DNA of 23,679 nt from NCBI GenBank assembly GCA_964415605.1, contig CAYQBA010000058.1, forward strand, positions 1-23,679. Reading direction: 5' to 3'. A program made the position numbers and the translations under genes. Positions 16,712 to 23,679 of this stretch are shown piece by piece. Source of the DNA: UCB3 sp964415605. GTDB lineage: Bacteria; Chloroflexota; Anaerolineae; Epilineales; Epilineaceae. Each line of letters begins with the position of its first letter. The first letter of the stretch is position 1. The notes beneath the pieces were generated by a model. It made no database searches and was not told the origin of the DNA. It was given only the letters and a program-made list of their open reading frames with translations.

Positions 16712-17491
16712 GTGACTCAGAGGTCGACAGATCCTGAACTGCTCGTCAGGCTGTGTCGGGAGCACTTCAAACAAGCCGATTGGGGGCTAGAGTCAAACAT
16801 TGTTGGCTTCCTCGCCAAATCCCATGGTTGGACGCATCGGCGTGTTGAGTCAGCCCTTCACAGAGCACTGGAGGACGAGTCCCAGCCCCTCTTGATCGGT
16901 CGTGGCGGTCATATTGTCTACTACGGCGACGACAGGTCGCTCTACCTGCCTGTTACTAGAGGGATTCTAGGTTCATGGAGCAGGAGTCTGGGTTATCGCA
17001 GTATAAAGGTCTTCAACACATCGCACTGTCACTTTGGCAAACACAACGGTGTGTGGCAACACCCCGACCTGATTTTTTTTGCTGATCCTCGCCGTCGCCG
17101 ATCGTCCACTGCCCCTCGCGAGACACATGCAGTAGAGGTTGAGCAACGTCGCGGCTTCAACATTTCCAGCATCTACCAAGCATATGAGCACGGGCGCGGT
17201 GCCGACTACAGCTGGGTCTTTTCGGTCGGACTACTGCAAGATGGGTGGGCAAGAGATCGCATAATGATCGTAGCCGATGAATTGGGCGTGGGCTGGGTAG
17301 AGATGCGGAAACCCACTGCACCGTCGACGTGGAAGATCCATGTCAAGGCACTTCGTCGAGACAAGCTTTCTGCGCGGCGAAAATCTGCTACAACTCCCCA
17401 TGATCGAGACGACTTCCTGCACAGAAACGGCCTCAAGGACGAAGTGCATCTCCTTGGGGATCGCAATTCAGTCGGCTTCGACGGGGGATAG
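16712..17491 (+). CDS. Unrecognised protein, possible PD-(D/E)XK-like nuclease
   Basis: I do not recognise this 259-residue protein. GTG at 16712 has GGAG 7 nt upstream; the frame extends to a TTG at 16646, but that lies in the hairpin region. An N-terminal segment (about 28-72) resembles a winged helix (NIVGFLAKSHGWTHRRVESA). The central part has Pro118-Asp119 followed 22 residues later by AVEVEQ (Glu142-x-Glu144) and a helix QAYEHGRG, the spacing expected of a PD-(D/E)XK core; an ExE variant is known from BamHI. The C-terminus is basic. Base composition is clearly lower in GC than the flanks, and it follows a toxin-antitoxin pair, which suggests an acquired defence or mobile gene. The nuclease idea is an inference. 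Confidence 0.7.
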   Translation: MTQRSTDPELLVRLCREHFKQADWGLESNIVGFLAKSHGWTHRRVESALHRALEDESQPLLIGRGGHIVYYGDDRSLYLPVTRGILGSWSRSLGYRSIKVFNTSHCHFGKHNGVWQHPDLIFFADPRRRRSSTAPRETHAVEVEQRRGFNISSIYQAYEHGRGADYSWVFSVGLLQDGWARDRIMIVADELGVGWVEMRKPTAPSTWKIHVKALRRDKLSARRKSATTPHDRDDFLHRNGLKDEVHLLGDRNSVGFDGG

Positions 17492-18059
17492 GATCCCGGT
17501 CCCATCCCGCCCCGCCACCGCCGCCGCCATCGTCGCCGTCGGCGCCCTGATTGGCGTCGCGCTCGCCGTTCGCCCCTCCGCGGCGCCACCGTCGCCCGGC
17601 GCATCGTCGGCGGCACTCGACCCGGCATCGACCCCCGCGGCGCGCCCGGCGGTCCAGCCGCCCATCGACCTCAACGCTTCCGAGGCCGCCTTGCCGACGG
17701 CCGACCCCGCCGCGGTCGCGACCGGGCGCGCGGTATACGCGGCGCACTGCGCCAGCTGCCACGGCGCGCGCGGCGAGGGCGAGCCGGACTGGCAGACCGA
17801 GCGCGAGGACGGCTCGCTGCCCGCCCCGCCGCACGACGCCAGCGGCCACACCTGGCACCACGCCGACGCCGACCTCATCCGCATCGTCGCCAAGGGCGGG
17901 ACGGTGTACATGCCGACATCGCGCATGCCCGGCTATCGCACGACGTTGACCCCGGACGAGATCGCGGCCGTCTTGACCTTCATCAAGGCAACGTTCTGGG
18001 GGCCGCGCGAGCGCCTGTACCAGGCCGAGATCTCGCGCCAGCGGCCGACCGATCCCTAG
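17400..18059 (+). CDS. Monoheme c-type cytochrome (start uncertain)
   Basis: The ORF contains a hydrophobic membrane anchor or signal (TAAAIVAVGALIGVALAV), a Pro/Ala-rich spacer, and one heme-binding motif C117-A-S-C120-H121, followed by a likely distal ligand Met176 (SRMPGYR) or Met171 (YMPTS). This is a class I cytochrome c, expected outside the cytoplasmic membrane as an electron carrier or terminal module. The start is unclear: ATG at 17400 overlaps the upstream gene by 92 nt, TTG at 17454 by 38 nt, and neither has a good ribosome binding site. High-GC coding character begins only near 17495, so the native N-terminus may have been lost when the low-GC block inserted. It converges with the cNMP/DUF1003 gene. 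Confidence 0.75.
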   Translation: MIETTSCTETASRTKCISLGIAIQSASTGDRIPVPSRPATAAAIVAVGALIGVALAVRPSAAPPSPGASSAALDPASTPAARPAVQPPIDLNASEAALPTADPAAVATGRAVYAAHCASCHGARGEGEPDWQTEREDGSLPAPPHDASGHTWHHADADLIRIVAKGGTVYMPTSRMPGYRTTLTPDEIAAVLTFIKATFWGPRERLYQAEISRQRPTDP

Positions 18060-18073
18060 CCTCTAGCCTCAAG

Positions 18074-18095
18074 CCGCGGGCGGGCCCGCCCGCGG
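18074..18095. terminator. 22-bp perfect palindrome between convergent genes
   Basis: CCGCGGGCGGG and its exact reverse complement meet without a gap in the 47-nt space between the convergent cytochrome and cNMP/DUF1003 genes. It could fold as a very stable hairpin on either transcript and serve as a bidirectional terminator. There is no T-tract. Confidence 0.55.
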
Positions 18096-18106
18096 GACCC
18101 CCTCGC

Positions 18107-18919
18107 TCAGCCCGGCGGCCGCTCGACGGACTCCAGCAGCCGATCCAGCTTGCGGTGCAGCTCCATGACCTCCATGTGGGCCTTCACGTTCACCTGGTAC
18201 TCGAAGTCCGCGTGGAGCCGATCCCGCTCCGCCTGATGGCGCTGGGCGTTGAGCACGAACATCGTGATCACGATCGCCTCCACCGAGATCAGAAAGCCCA
18301 GCCAGAAGAACGTCGGCGGGTCGTCGAAGCTGGCCCGCCCGCTCGCCCGCAAGAACAGGTTCAGCCCGATCCAGGCCGCGATGAGCACCAGGTTGGCCAC
18401 GAGGAACCGCTCGCTCGCGAACACGCCGGCGATGCCGGACAGCCGCCGCTGGAGGGCCGTGCGCCCCGCCAGCTCGGCATCGTTGACGTTGCGGATGCCG
18501 CGCAGCCGCTCCAGCAGCCCGCGCTGCCGGGCGGCGAGCACCGTCAGGACGTGAACCGCCACCGTCGGGCGCTGGAGCATGAACTGGACGAAGTCGTCCC
18601 GCTGCAGCGACAGCGTTTCCACGACCGTCTCGGCACGGACGTTCGCCGACCGCGGGCCGCCGTCAAGCAGCGAGATCTCCCCGAAGATGCTCCCCGGCCC
18701 CAGCGCCTCGATCGCGACCTCCCTGCCCGACTCGTCGGGAACGCTCACGATGACCTTGCCCGATCGGATGACGAACATCTCGCCGCCTCGGTCCCCGAGG
18801 AAGACGATCGGCTGCCCCGGGGCGTGCTGCCGCGGTTCGAGAAGCGCCGCCAGCTCCACCAGCTCGGCGTCGGAGACGGCGGCGAAGATCGGGATTTGCC
18901 TGAGCAGCGTCGTATCCAT
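18107..18919 (-). CDS. cNMP-binding domain plus DUF1003 membrane protein
   Basis: The 270-residue protein has an N-terminal cyclic-nucleotide-binding fold (about 1-125) with the phosphate-binding cassette FGEISLLDGGPRSANVRAET at 79-98, where Arg90 is kept. DUF1003 follows, with two membrane helices at about 172-191 and 203-225 and a charged helical tail. The fusion suggests a membrane protein gated or modulated by a cyclic nucleotide; no output function is known to me. The ATG at 18919 is chosen because family similarity begins there; the frame is open upstream through the preceding gene. It starts 4 nt after the stop of the GT39-like gene, so the two are in one operon. Confidence 0.88.
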   Translation of the reverse strand: MDTTLLRQIPIFAAVSDAELVELAALLEPRQHAPGQPIVFLGDRGGEMFVIRSGKVIVSVPDESGREVAIEALGPGSIFGEISLLDGGPRSANVRAETVVETLSLQRDDFVQFMLQRPTVAVHVLTVLAARQRGLLERLRGIRNVNDAELAGRTALQRRLSGIAGVFASERFLVANLVLIAAWIGLNLFLRASGRASFDDPPTFFWLGFLISVEAIVITMFVLNAQRHQAERDRLHADFEYQVNVKAHMEVMELHRKLDRLLESVERPPG

Positions 18920-18923
18920 CGTT

Positions 18924-20849
18924 TCACCAAGCCAATGGGCTGGCCGGCATGATGCCGGCCGTGCCGGCCGTGCCGTCATCGAGGGTGGTCGCCGGCCTCC
19001 GCTGGGCAGCGCCGCTGCTTCCGGGCGGGACGTGGGCATCGACCTCGAACACACAGTACCGGCAACCGTCGTCGGGCACCTCGTACACCAGCCGCCAGCC
19101 AGGCGGGAGCGCATCCCACACCGCGCGGTCGTCGGCCACCCGAAAGAAGCGCCCGAGCACCTCCTCGCGCTCCTCGACCATCTCGGGCGCCAGCACGACA
19201 CGCCGCGCACCGATCTCGGTGCGGTACGCCTCGAGCTGCGCGAAGTCGGTGAGCGACGCGAGGACCGGCTTGAACGTCACCTGCCCGTGCAGCGTCCACG
19301 TGGCGAGATCGCCCGGCCCCCACAGTGCCGTCTCGCCACCCGGAGCGGCAGTCCGGCCCAGGAACGCCAGCAGCTCGATCGCGCGGGCGTTGAGGTCCCG
19401 ATCCGACCGCGCCACGTCCGCCGGCGACCGCCACTCGCCGGCGCGGAGCGCGAGGGCACTGATGACCAACGTGGCCGCCGACACGAGCAGCCGGGCCGGC
19501 ACGCTGCCCGCGCCGCCGGGCCGCCAGCGCCGCGCGGCGACCGCCAGCCCGCCCGCGAGCACCGTGAACGCGATCGGCACCAGCGGCAGCGCGAAGCGGG
19601 CCGAGTTCGCGATGGGCGCGTACCAGACGAAGAAGCCGAAGATCGGGAAGGCCAACACCCCCGCGGTCCACGCGGCATCCCGCAGCCGCTGGCGCAGGGC
19701 GTCTGGATCGAGGTCGATCGTCCGTTCGGGGGTCGCCGCGTCGCCATGCGGCGGTGCGCCAGACGAGCGGGCGCCCCGGCCGAGCACGGTCGATCCCTCC
19801 CCGGCGCCGCGAACGGGCGACGAGCCCAGCGGGGCGCCCGACCCCAACGCGCGGGCCGAACCCCCGCCCCGCCGCCACAGGCCCGTGCCGAGCGCCAGCA
19901 TGCCCGCGCCGACGATCACCCACCAGCTCCCGGCGGGCAGCGCGACCTCGAACGCCTCGGCCCATTCCGGCGGCACCTCGCGCACGCCGTCCGCCAGTCG
20001 GCCGACGACATCGGCCGGGCCGTGCGTGGCCACGAACGTCCGGAACGTGATGTGACGGCCATCGGCCGATCCCAGCCGGTCATCCCATTCGTCGTACCAC
20101 ATGGCGTGGGCCGATGGGAACGCGTAGAACGGCGAGCCGAATGCCTGCCAGTTGGTGACTAACAGCGGCGACGCCGCGATCGCGTAGGCGGCCACCATCG
20201 CACCGATGTCCCGCCGGCGCGCCCACCAACCCGCGGGCCCATGCCGCAGCCAGGGCAGCGCCACGAACCCGAGCAAGAGAAACTGGCCCGTTCCCTTGGC
20301 CAGGTAGGCCAACCCGGCCAGCGCTCCCGCCGCCACGGCCCAGCGCCGGCGGTCCAGGCCCACCGTCCAGCATGCCCAAGCCGCGAAGAACAGGCCGGTC
20401 AGCAGGATCTCCGGCTCGCTGCGGGCCGCTCGCGCCGCGAACGCCGGGCTGAACGCCAGCGCCGCGGCAGCGGCAAGCGCGGCGGGGGCGCCGAACAGCC
20501 GCCGCCCGAGCGCGAAGACCACCCCCAGCACCACCGCCCCGGCGGCGATGTCGATGAGCTTGGCCTGCGAGTAGAACCCCCACTCCCGGCTGGCCACCGG
20601 GCTGAAGAGCATGGCCACCAGCGGGTGGTAGTTGCCGTTGGCGAAGCCCTCGCCTTCGTGGATGCGCAGCGCCAGCCGCAGGTAGCTGTTCTGGTCGCCG
20701 CTGTGCGCCTTCCAGTTGTAGATCGCATGGCTGAGCGCCGATTGCAGGTAGGCGGCGATGCTGAGCCCGAGCGCCGCCGCCAACAGCCCCGATCCCGCGA
20801 GATCCCCGCCGGCCCCTGGCGTCGCCCGCAAGCCGGGCGATCCCCGCAC
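18924..20849 (-). CDS. GT39-like polytopic membrane glycosyltransferase
   Basis: The 641-residue protein has about ten or more membrane helices and the ArnT/PMT-like plan: a first helix, a long outer loop with an acidic motif (HSGDQNSY, then FANGNYHPLVAML), repeated Ala/Leu-rich helices, and a soluble C-terminal part (about 450-641) ending in a segment with LVYEVPDDGC. GT39 and related enzymes transfer a sugar from a polyprenyl-phosphate donor to a protein, lipid or glycan outside the membrane; acceptor and donor cannot be read here. A low-complexity insert lies at about 330-370. The GTG start at 20849 is 4 nt after the stop of the CAP-domain gene. Placement beside a Thr-Pro-stalked surface protein suggests, but does not prove, that it glycosylates such stalks. 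Confidence 0.85.
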   Translation of the reverse strand: MRGSPGLRATPGAGGDLAGSGLLAAALGLSIAAYLQSALSHAIYNWKAHSGDQNSYLRLALRIHEGEGFANGNYHPLVAMLFSPVASREWGFYSQAKLIDIAAGAVVLGVVFALGRRLFGAPAALAAAAALAFSPAFAARAARSEPEILLTGLFFAAWACWTVGLDRRRWAVAAGALAGLAYLAKGTGQFLLLGFVALPWLRHGPAGWWARRRDIGAMVAAYAIAASPLLVTNWQAFGSPFYAFPSAHAMWYDEWDDRLGSADGRHITFRTFVATHGPADVVGRLADGVREVPPEWAEAFEVALPAGSWWVIVGAGMLALGTGLWRRGGGSARALGSGAPLGSSPVRGAGEGSTVLGRGARSSGAPPHGDAATPERTIDLDPDALRQRLRDAAWTAGVLAFPIFGFFVWYAPIANSARFALPLVPIAFTVLAGGLAVAARRWRPGGAGSVPARLLVSAATLVISALALRAGEWRSPADVARSDRDLNARAIELLAFLGRTAAPGGETALWGPGDLATWTLHGQVTFKPVLASLTDFAQLEAYRTEIGARRVVLAPEMVEEREEVLGRFFRVADDRAVWDALPPGWRLVYEVPDDGCRYCVFEVDAHVPPGSSGAAQRRPATTLDDGTAGTAGIMPASPLAW

Positions 20850-20853
20850 CGCC

Positions 20854-21801
20854 CTACCGCCCCCGCCGCATCAGCCACACCGCCACCGCGAGCCCGCTCA
20901 CGATCACCACGGCCATCCACAGCCAGGGCGGGATGCCCCCGCTGCCGGAGCCGGTGCCCGCCTCGCCGCCGTTGGCGCCACCATCACCGCCCGTCCCACC
21001 CGCTCCCGATGCCGCCGTCCCCGCACCGGGCGCCGTCCCGGACGTCGACCCGGCCGCGGTCGGCGCACTGCCCGGCCCCGCGGTCGCCGCACCACCCGGC
21101 CCCGCGGTCCCGCTCCCCGCCGCGCCCGTCCCCACGGCCGTCGGCGGCTCCATCGGCGCCGTCGTTGGGCTAGGCGTCTCGGTCGGCGGGACGGCCGTCT
21201 CGGTCGCCGTCGGCAACGGCGTCGCTGTCGGAACCTCCGTCGGCGGCTCGGTGGGCGGCGGGGCCGTGGGCGCCGCGGTCGCGGGGTCGTCGACGCCCTC
21301 GTACCAGCCCAGGTCCATGACCCACACGTAGCCGTACGACATGCGCGCCGCGCCCACGCCGACCTCGCGGTACTTCGGGTCCAGCATGTTGGCGCGGTGC
21401 GGCGGGTCGTCCATCAGCCACTGGAAGCCATCGTCGAGGTGCTGGCGGGCCACGAAGTTCTCGCCGATCCGCAGCCCCGCGCGGCCCGCGCCGTAGCCGG
21501 CGTCGATCGCGCGCTGCTTGGGCTTGCGCCCGTCCGACCCCGTGTGCGAGTACATCGTGTGGGCCGCGATGTCGCGCGCGTGGTCGAACGCGATCCGCGT
21601 CAGGATCGGGTTGGTCCGGTACGGGGCGAGCCCGTTGTCGCGCCGGACCTCGTTCAGGCGCGTGAGCATCACCTCGGCCAGGGCCACCGAATCATCGCCG
21701 GCCTGGGCGCCGGCGGGGGCTTGCGGGAGCACAACCGTGGCGATGGTCGTCACGGCCACGAGCGCGACGGCCATGCAGCGCGGACGAATCGAGAGGAACA
21801 T
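20854..21801 (-). CDS. CAP/SCP-domain surface protein with Thr-Pro stalk and C-terminal membrane anchor
   Basis: The 315-residue protein starts at an ATG with GGAG 8 nt upstream, followed by a signal peptide (MAVALVAVTTIATVVLPQ). The CAP domain (about 35-168) keeps LNEVRRDNGLAPY, the first His in FDHARDIAAHTMYSH, the GENFV block and PPHRANMLDPKYREVGVG. A Thr-Pro/Gly-Ala-rich stalk (about 172-285) and a C-terminal helix WLWMAVVIVSGLAVAVW followed by MRRGR anchor it in the membrane. Bacterial CAP proteins have roles in the envelope or as secreted effectors; the exact function is unknown. It is the first gene of a three-gene operon with the GT39-like and cNMP/DUF1003 genes. Confidence 0.88.
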   Translation of the reverse strand: MFLSIRPRCMAVALVAVTTIATVVLPQAPAGAQAGDDSVALAEVMLTRLNEVRRDNGLAPYRTNPILTRIAFDHARDIAAHTMYSHTGSDGRKPKQRAIDAGYGAGRAGLRIGENFVARQHLDDGFQWLMDDPPHRANMLDPKYREVGVGAARMSYGYVWVMDLGWYEGVDDPATAAPTAPPPTEPPTEVPTATPLPTATETAVPPTETPSPTTAPMEPPTAVGTGAAGSGTAGPGGAATAGPGSAPTAAGSTSGTAPGAGTAASGAGGTGGDGGANGGEAGTGSGSGGIPPWLWMAVVIVSGLAVAVWLMRRGR

Positions 21802-21846
21802 GATGGGCTCCGAGGGTGTCGGATCGGGTGCCGCCGCGAGCTGGCG

Positions 21847-21871
21847 GCGCCCGTGCATCCGGAACGGGCGC
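21847..21871 (-). terminator. Hairpin between the helicase and CAP-domain genes
   Basis: GCGCCCGT (21847-21854) and ACGGGCGC (21864-21871) form an 8-bp stem with a 9-nt loop in the 91-nt gap after the helicase stop. No T-tract follows, so termination is uncertain. Confidence 0.4.
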
Positions 21872-21892
21872 GGGGAGGATACCGCCGATGCG

Positions 21893-23679
21893 TCATCCGG
21901 GCAACGTGATGGCGCGCAGCACCGCCAGCGCGTGCCCCTTGGCGTCGCGCCCGCCCTCGTCCGCCGGCCCGACGCACGCCGGGCAGCCCACCGCGCACGG
22001 GCAGTCCGCGATGAGGTCGCGGCCAGCCTGGAGCAGTCGGGCGTGCAGGTCGTACAGCGCCGCGCCGAAGCCCACGCCCGCTGCCGCCCGCTCGTAGATC
22101 GCCACCGTCGGCCGGCCCGTCCACGGCGCGTGGCTCTCGGCCGTGACCCCGAGATCGCGCGCGTCGCACATCAGGAACAGCGGCGCCAGGTGCGCCAGGG
22201 CGTAGCCCACGCCCGAGAGCCCGCCGTGCAGCCCCAGCGCCCGCTCGGCCGTGCGGTGGCAGCCCGGGCACAGCGTGATCAGGTTCTCGACGACGTTGGC
22301 CTCGCGGTAGCGCTCGTTCGCGCCCTTCACCCAGCCGAACTGCCGGAAGGGCCGGATGTGGTGCACGTCGTGCGCCCGGCCGTCGCGCTCCGGCGCGTCG
22401 CACATCCGGCAGCGGAAGCCGTCGCGCGCCCGCGCCCGCGCCGCCTGCTCGCGCCAGTTCGGACCGCGGTCGGTCAGGAGGTCGAAGTCCCAGCGCCCGA
22501 TCGCCCGCAGCCCGTCGAGCGTCGCGTCGTCGAGCGTGAACCAGTACCCCCCCGCCACGTGCGATTGCTCCGGCAGGTCGATGGTCCCCCAGCCCACCGT
22601 CTCGTGCGTGCGGAAGCGCACCTTCCGATAGCCCGTGGCCCGCGTGCGAACCTCGAGCTCGCCGTGCGCCACCCGCGCCCCGTGTTCCTCGCGCTCGGCG
22701 AGCATCCGCAACGGCCGCAGGTCCGTCCGGGCGCTGGCGCGCGTGTAGATCGAGCCGTCGGCCGGCACGACCACCGCCCGGCCCGTGTCGAGATCGAGCG
22801 ACACCACCTGCCAGGCGTTGCCGTCGTGCAGGTACACCGCGCCGGGATGCACCGTCACCGGCGCCGCGGCCGGCTCGACCGTGCCGAGCACGTCCTCGCC
22901 GCCGCCGTCGCCCGTCGGCGCGACCACGGCGATCCGCCCCGGCCCCGCGCTGCGCAGGCCGATCGCGCCGGCGGGATGGTCGCCGCCGACCCAGTAGCGG
23001 CGCCCGCCGGACCGCCGCAGCTCGCCGCGCGCCTCGAGGACGTCGAGCAGCGACGCGGCGAGCGGATCGGACGCGAAGGGGTCGGGCTCGGGCGCCATGG
23101 CGCCGCCGCCGGGGCCCGCGGGATCCGAACCGAGGTCGTGGCCGATGTCGGTCGCGGCATCGGCCGCGGGATCGGCCGCCGCCCGGCGATCGGCGCCAAG
23201 CGCGGGCTCGCCGCGGGCATCGCGCGCACCCGGCGCCGCGCCCGCCTCGAACGGCAGCTCGAACGCCGCGCAGCGCAGGTGGTCCATCAAGATCAGGAGG
23301 TTGTCGGGATCCAGCCGGGCGTGCTCCGGCGAGCGCCCGAAGAAGTAGTCCGGATGGCGCGCGAAGAACTGGTCGATCGGCGACCCGCCCAGGACGAGCA
23401 CCGCCGCCGCCGCGCCCGCCCGCCGCCCGGCGCGGCCGGCCTGCTGCCACGTGCTGGCGATCGTGCCGGGATACCCGGCGATGACGCACGCGTCGAGCGT
23501 GCCGATGTCGATGCCGAGCTCCAGCGCGTTGGTGGCCACCACGCCCTGCAGCGACCCGTCGCGCAGCGCCGCCTCGATGACCCGCCGCTCGCCGGCCGTG
23601 TAGCCGCCCCGGTAGCCCCGGACGCGCGGCGGCGCGGGCGCCGTCCCCAGGCCCGGCGGCGCGCCGGACGCCGCCGCCG
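21893..23679 (-). CDS. MrfA/YprA-type DEAD-box helicase with inserted HNH domain (N-terminal part outside window)
   Basis: About 594 C-terminal residues are visible; the frame runs open through the right edge. At the edge it contains YRGGYTAGERRVIEAALRDG, then helicase motif V (VVATNALELGIDIG) and motif VI (QQAGRAGRR). The following part resembles MrfA/DUF1998 proteins: a winged-helix-like region, a strand-rich segment (YLHDGNAWQVV ... VRFRTHETVGWGTIDLPEQ) and a C-terminal zinc site CPCAVGCPACVGP. Between these lies an HNH module (about 22270-22410) with CRMC, HDVHHIRPF, NVVENLITLCPGCH. MrfA-type proteins are 3'-5' DNA helicases in DNA repair, and the HNH would add DNA cutting. An acidic disordered insert of about 60 residues precedes the strand-rich part. 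A GTG at 23540-23542 is not a real start. Confidence 0.9.
   Translation of the reverse strand, partial: AAASGAPPGLGTAPAPPRVRGYRGGYTAGERRVIEAALRDGSLQGVVATNALELGIDIGTLDACVIAGYPGTIASTWQQAGRAGRRAGAAAAVLVLGGSPIDQFFARHPDYFFGRSPEHARLDPDNLLILMDHLRCAAFELPFEAGAAPGARDARGEPALGADRRAAADPAADAATDIGHDLGSDPAGPGGGAMAPEPDPFASDPLAASLLDVLEARGELRRSGGRRYWVGGDHPAGAIGLRSAGPGRIAVVAPTGDGGGEDVLGTVEPAAAPVTVHPGAVYLHDGNAWQVVSLDLDTGRAVVVPADGSIYTRASARTDLRPLRMLAEREEHGARVAHGELEVRTRATGYRKVRFRTHETVGWGTIDLPEQSHVAGGYWFTLDDATLDGLRAIGRWDFDLLTDRGPNWREQAARARARDGFRCRMCDAPERDGRAHDVHHIRPFRQFGWVKGANERYREANVVENLITLCPGCHRTAERALGLHGGLSGVGYALAHLAPLFLMCDARDLGVTAESHAPWTGRPTVAIYERAAAGVGFGAALYDLHARLLQAGRDLIADCPCAVGCPACVGPADEGGRDAKGHALAVLRAITLPG

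Overview
This high-GC window comes from a bacterial chromosome. The long Thr-Pro linkers in secreted proteins, the short [I/L]YLP motifs beside two such linkers and the overall gene mix suggest a Chloroflexota (Anaerolineae-like) genome. No ribosomal or other marker gene is present, so that assignment is an inference. A lower-GC stretch (about 15.9-17.5 kb) and a moderately lower-GC stretch (about 12.85-13.9 kb) look acquired.

Layout. 1-8.9 kb is a block of cell-surface genes. It holds the 3' part of a very large surface protein with a Thr-Pro linker and a C-terminal von Willebrand A (vWA) domain, a small VOC/glyoxalase-fold gene on the other strand, a second secreted vWA protein, and, convergent to it, a 1395-residue secreted protein made of two tandem seven-repeat FG-GAP/VCBS-type propellers, a Thr-Pro minisatellite stalk, a DUF11-like domain and an FN3-like domain. 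9.2-12.7 kb is a two-gene unit: a TIGR03032/DUF4915-type protein followed by a TPR plus GT41 (OGT/SPINDLY-like) glycosyltransferase with its key residues intact. A 66-bp near-identical copy of part of the second vWA gene lies just after it, as a gene remnant.

12.8-17.5 kb is an accessory region. It carries an AbiEii-like nucleotidyltransferase with its small partner, a translationally coupled YdeI/OmdA-like plus YibE/F-like pair, a BrnT-type toxin gene interrupted by an in-frame TGA beside an intact HTH antitoxin, and an unrecognised protein that may have a PD-(D/E)XK-like nuclease core. A monoheme cytochrome c gene begins at the right edge of the low-GC block and may have lost its own start.

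18.1-23.7 kb is on the minus strand. A tight three-gene operon encodes a CAP/SCP-domain protein with a membrane-anchored Thr-Pro stalk, a GT39-like membrane glycosyltransferase and a cNMP-binding/DUF1003 membrane protein. Upstream of it lies the 3' part of an MrfA/YprA-type helicase whose C-terminal region contains an inserted HNH nuclease-like module.

The strongest leads are the helicase-HNH architecture, the exact 7+7 propeller duplication, the paired TIGR03032 and GT41 genes, the interrupted brnT gene and the vWA gene remnant. I did not find a clearly new multi-gene system; the most plausible common theme is display, and possibly glycosylation, of Thr-Pro-stalked surface proteins.
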